Below are positions 31,959 through 33,948 of a DNA stretch of 33,948 nt, in pieces; within the stretch, counting starts at the first letter, position 1, and every line of letters starts with the position of its first letter. The stretch is from an uncultured Mycoplasmatota bacterium (GTDB lineage: Bacteria > Bacillota_I > Bacilli_A > RF39 > UBA660), in NCBI GenBank assembly GCA_947056845.1, contig CAMSCJ010000016.1, positions 1-33,948 on the forward strand, read 5' to 3'. The position numbers and the translations under genes are program-made. A model generated the notes under the pieces. It saw nothing but the letters and a program-made list of their open reading frames with translations, had not been told where the DNA came from and ran no database searches.

Positions 31959-33566
31959 TTAGATTATTTTATAGACATAAATATAATCACGTACTTTTAA
32001 AATCAATGATAATTCTTGAGCATTTTCAATTTCTTTGATAAGTTCAAGATAATAAACATTTTCTTCATTTACTCTAACCGATTTAACATTTTTTAAAATC
32101 GAATTATCTTTTTTCTCAGTACCATTAATTTTATAAGAAAATGTACCATACAAACTAATAAAATTATATAAATTTGTTGTCTTACTTTTAGCGGCATTAG
32201 AATCCCATTCTATTACTCCATTTATTTTAATAATTGTCTTATCATAATTATTAATAATCGATGGCTTTAAATATTCAATTGATGGATAACATTCATTATC
32301 ATTAACACAAAAATTATATTCCAATTTAAATAGATTGTCTATGGCCTGTTCATTGATTGTAAATTGTGTTTTTTCTAAAATACTACCCTTAAAATCAATT
32401 GTATCACCAAAATTATATTCTTTAGTATCTTTTATCGTATCTAAATCTCTTGTTACAATATTAACATTGATGGTTTTAGCCTCTGTACTAGATAAATTAC
32501 CATTACTATCAACATACCTAAATGTCATTTCTTTACCAGCATCATTTTTATCGATTGGATAAACAAGTAAATATTTTATAAAATCATTATTTATGTATTC
32601 ATTATTATACCCATTTCCTATATCAATAAACTTATCTATATAAGTATTATCATGATAATATTTATTATATCCAACAATCAGTTCAGGTCGAGCTAAATTA
32701 AGTTGTTTAGCTGTTTTACCATTAGTTTTTATCGTCAACTCTAAAATAACAAAAGATTTATTTTCAGAAATACGATTACCTTTATAATCCAAATTAGTTA
32801 TATATGTATTACTAATAGCCATTGTAAAATCACGGGTCGTAAAAAAATCGGCTTGTGTGTATTTTTTATTATAAACACCCAAACTTAAATAAATAACTAA
32901 GCAAATAATACTAACAGATAAAGAACTAATAAAGAAAAAAAGATAGCGATTTTCAACATAAAAATACTTCAAAAATCTTTTACTTTTATTAACACTTCTA
33001 TGAACGCGATTAACATCAACCTCAATATTAAATTCAAATTCTTCATTATCTGTTTCTACTATTTCAAGTTCTTTAAAATCCTCTTTAAAATTAAACTTTT
33101 TAATATCAAAGCCAAAAGCTCTTATTCCATATAAAATAATTTCAATAGCCTGAATCATACTTATTACAACTAAAAAATCTCTAGCATTTCTTAAAATCTT
33201 AGGATCAACTACTTTTATTTCCATATCACCTATTATATTATAGGAATAAGCGATTAAAATAAAGGCCACTATATAAATAATAATTGTACTAATATATAAT
33301 TTTATGTTTTTTTTCTTTATAAATAATAGAAAAATTATTATGATAGTAAAAACAATAATACCAAAAATTGCTAAATATATATATATATCGTATAAATATT
33401 CTGTTGGATTAGTAGATAAAATGCCTGTATAGGTAGATATCGCTGTGTCAAAAAAATTAATAATACGACTAAAACGGTATATAATATATACCATTAATAA
33501 AGTTAAAATCAAATGAATAAGTTTAAAATGCTTAATTAAAATCTTATATGGCTTTCTTAATATCAC
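31959..33566 (-). CDS. Five-TM membrane protein with a large extracellular domain
   Basis: 535 residues, GTG start with an AGGGTGA site. TMs lie at about 16-33, 64-83, 88-111, 130-148 and 209-231. A cytosolic charged segment (about 155-205, with ELEIVETDNEEFEFNIEVD) separates the fourth and fifth. The last 300 residues are an extracellular, beta-rich domain with two Cys (CVNDNEC). No known family. It is in line with the Tad operon but separated from it by 51 bases holding a possible promoter, so it may be the first gene of the transcript or independent. Confidence 0.68.
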   Translation of the reverse strand: MILRKPYKILIKHFKLIHLILTLLMVYIIYRFSRIINFFDTAISTYTGILSTNPTEYLYDIYIYLAIFGIIVFTIIIIFLLFIKKKNIKLYISTIIIYIVAFILIAYSYNIIGDMEIKVVDPKILRNARDFLVVISMIQAIEIILYGIRAFGFDIKKFNFKEDFKELEIVETDNEEFEFNIEVDVNRVHRSVNKSKRFLKYFYVENRYLFFFISSLSVSIICLVIYLSLGVYNKKYTQADFFTTRDFTMAISNTYITNLDYKGNRISENKSFVILELTIKTNGKTAKQLNLARPELIVGYNKYYHDNTYIDKFIDIGNGYNNEYINNDFIKYLLVYPIDKNDAGKEMTFRYVDSNGNLSSTEAKTINVNIVTRDLDTIKDTKEYNFGDTIDFKGSILEKTQFTINEQAIDNLFKLEYNFCVNDNECYPSIEYLKPSIINNYDKTIIKINGVIEWDSNAAKSKTTNLYNFISLYGTFSYKINGTEKKDNSILKNVKSVRVNEENVYYLELIKEIENAQELSLILKVRDYIYVYKII

Positions 33567-33639
33567 ACTATCACCCTATTTTTATCTATTATATTAGTAT
33601 AACACAAAAATTATAAAAAAAAATAAATTATTAAAAACT

Positions 33640-33835
33640 TTTTTAATTAATATTCAATTAATTGAAATAAGAACAAAATTCAAAATAAATTTTGAATGTC
33701 TTTAAGTTCACACTTAAAGTTTTCTACTTCATCGCCTTCGTTATCTACCTGCTCCATAGACTTAAAATCCGATAGTCGCTACCGTACTCAGTTTTAATTT
33801 ATTATTCTTTAGTTTAATATTTTGAATTTGTTCGC
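33640..33835 (-). ncRNA. Candidate omega-RNA / 3' end region of a TnpB element
   Basis: Directly after the TnpB stop, the minus strand carries a GC-richer, structured stretch (GGTAGCGACTATCGG, then GGCGATGAAGTAG). Two perfect hairpins follow: ACTTTAAG-type stem at 33700-33719 and ATTCAAAAT / ATTTTGAAT at 33678-33697. TnpB guide RNAs overlap the tnpB 3' end and run through the element end, which fits. The exact right end of the element is not determined. Confidence 0.45.
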
Positions 33836-33948
33836 CTATATTGTAACTTCTTTCATATATTTCTTTATTCCTTCAAACATAATATTTATAGCTGCATTAT
33901 AATCTCTATCTAAATAACTCTTACAATTAGGGCATTCATATTCTCTTA
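33836..33948 (-). CDS. tnpB: TnpB RNA-guided nuclease, C-terminal fragment (cut by window edge)
   Basis: The last 36 residues of an IS200/IS605- or IS607-type TnpB. EYECPNCKSYLDRDYNAAIN contains the second half of the zinc ribbon (CPNC) and the RDxNAAxN motif with the last RuvC-type Asp. The chain ends KKYMKEVTI at a TAG (33836-33838). The rest of the gene is outside the window, so intactness cannot be judged. Confidence 0.88.
   Translation of the reverse strand, partial: REYECPNCKSYLDRDYNAAINIMFEGIKKYMKEVTI

Noticed and set aside
1..33948. CRISPR array, tRNA or rRNA genes
   Set aside because: No regularly spaced repeats and no cloverleaf or conserved rRNA sequence seen on either strand by eye.
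1..33948. Mollicute code with TGA as Trp
   Set aside because: Trp residues are encoded by TGG, and TGA ends the small peptide (3561) and the transposase (7265) at positions consistent with real ends.

Overview
The window is AT-rich, uses TGG for Trp and TGA as a stop, and its genes have strong AGGAGG/GGTGA-type ribosome binding sites, lipobox signal peptides and a LytM wall hydrolase. This fits a low-GC Gram-positive (Bacillota), most likely an uncultured host-associated Bacilli/RF39-like lineage. The lineage is an inference; no marker gene is present.

Layout. 1-224: start of an unidentified gene running off the left edge. 310-2384: a plus-strand unit of three paralogous VirB2-like small membrane proteins, with a near-consensus promoter and a terminator; the third carries a cysteine-rich tail. 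2385-5891: housekeeping or accessory genes: a NUDIX hydrolase, a 33-residue membrane peptide whose mRNA looks like a type I toxin transcript, RmuC, and an SPFH/band-7 protein. 5894-7338: a complete ISL3-family insertion sequence with matching inverted repeats and an exact 8-bp target duplication; its transposase is split by a -1 frameshift at a T7 slippery run. 7343-7630: a single-domain rhodanese.

7811-33566 is the core: about 26 kb on the minus strand, read from high to low coordinates. It begins with a five-TM membrane protein, a signal-peptide protein with a C-terminal TM, and a lipoprotein. A 1287-residue secreted cysteine-rich protein follows, then a Tad/Flp-type machine: TadE-like pilin, CpaB, CpaF ATPase, TadB, TadC, Flp-like pilin, two paralogous minor pilins and TadZ. 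Next is a VirB2-like gene with its own promoter and terminator, then a T4SS operon: VirB2-like, two VirB6-like, VirB3/PrgI-like, VirB4 as two polypeptides, LytM hydrolase, lipoprotein and VirD4. The arrangement suggests one composite envelope apparatus combining a Tad pilus motor with a Gram-positive T4SS channel. No relaxase, secretin or prepilin peptidase is in the window, so this is not an obvious conjugative module.

33567-33948: the end of a TnpB gene (IS200/IS605 or IS607 type) and its structured 3' flank, a candidate omega-RNA.
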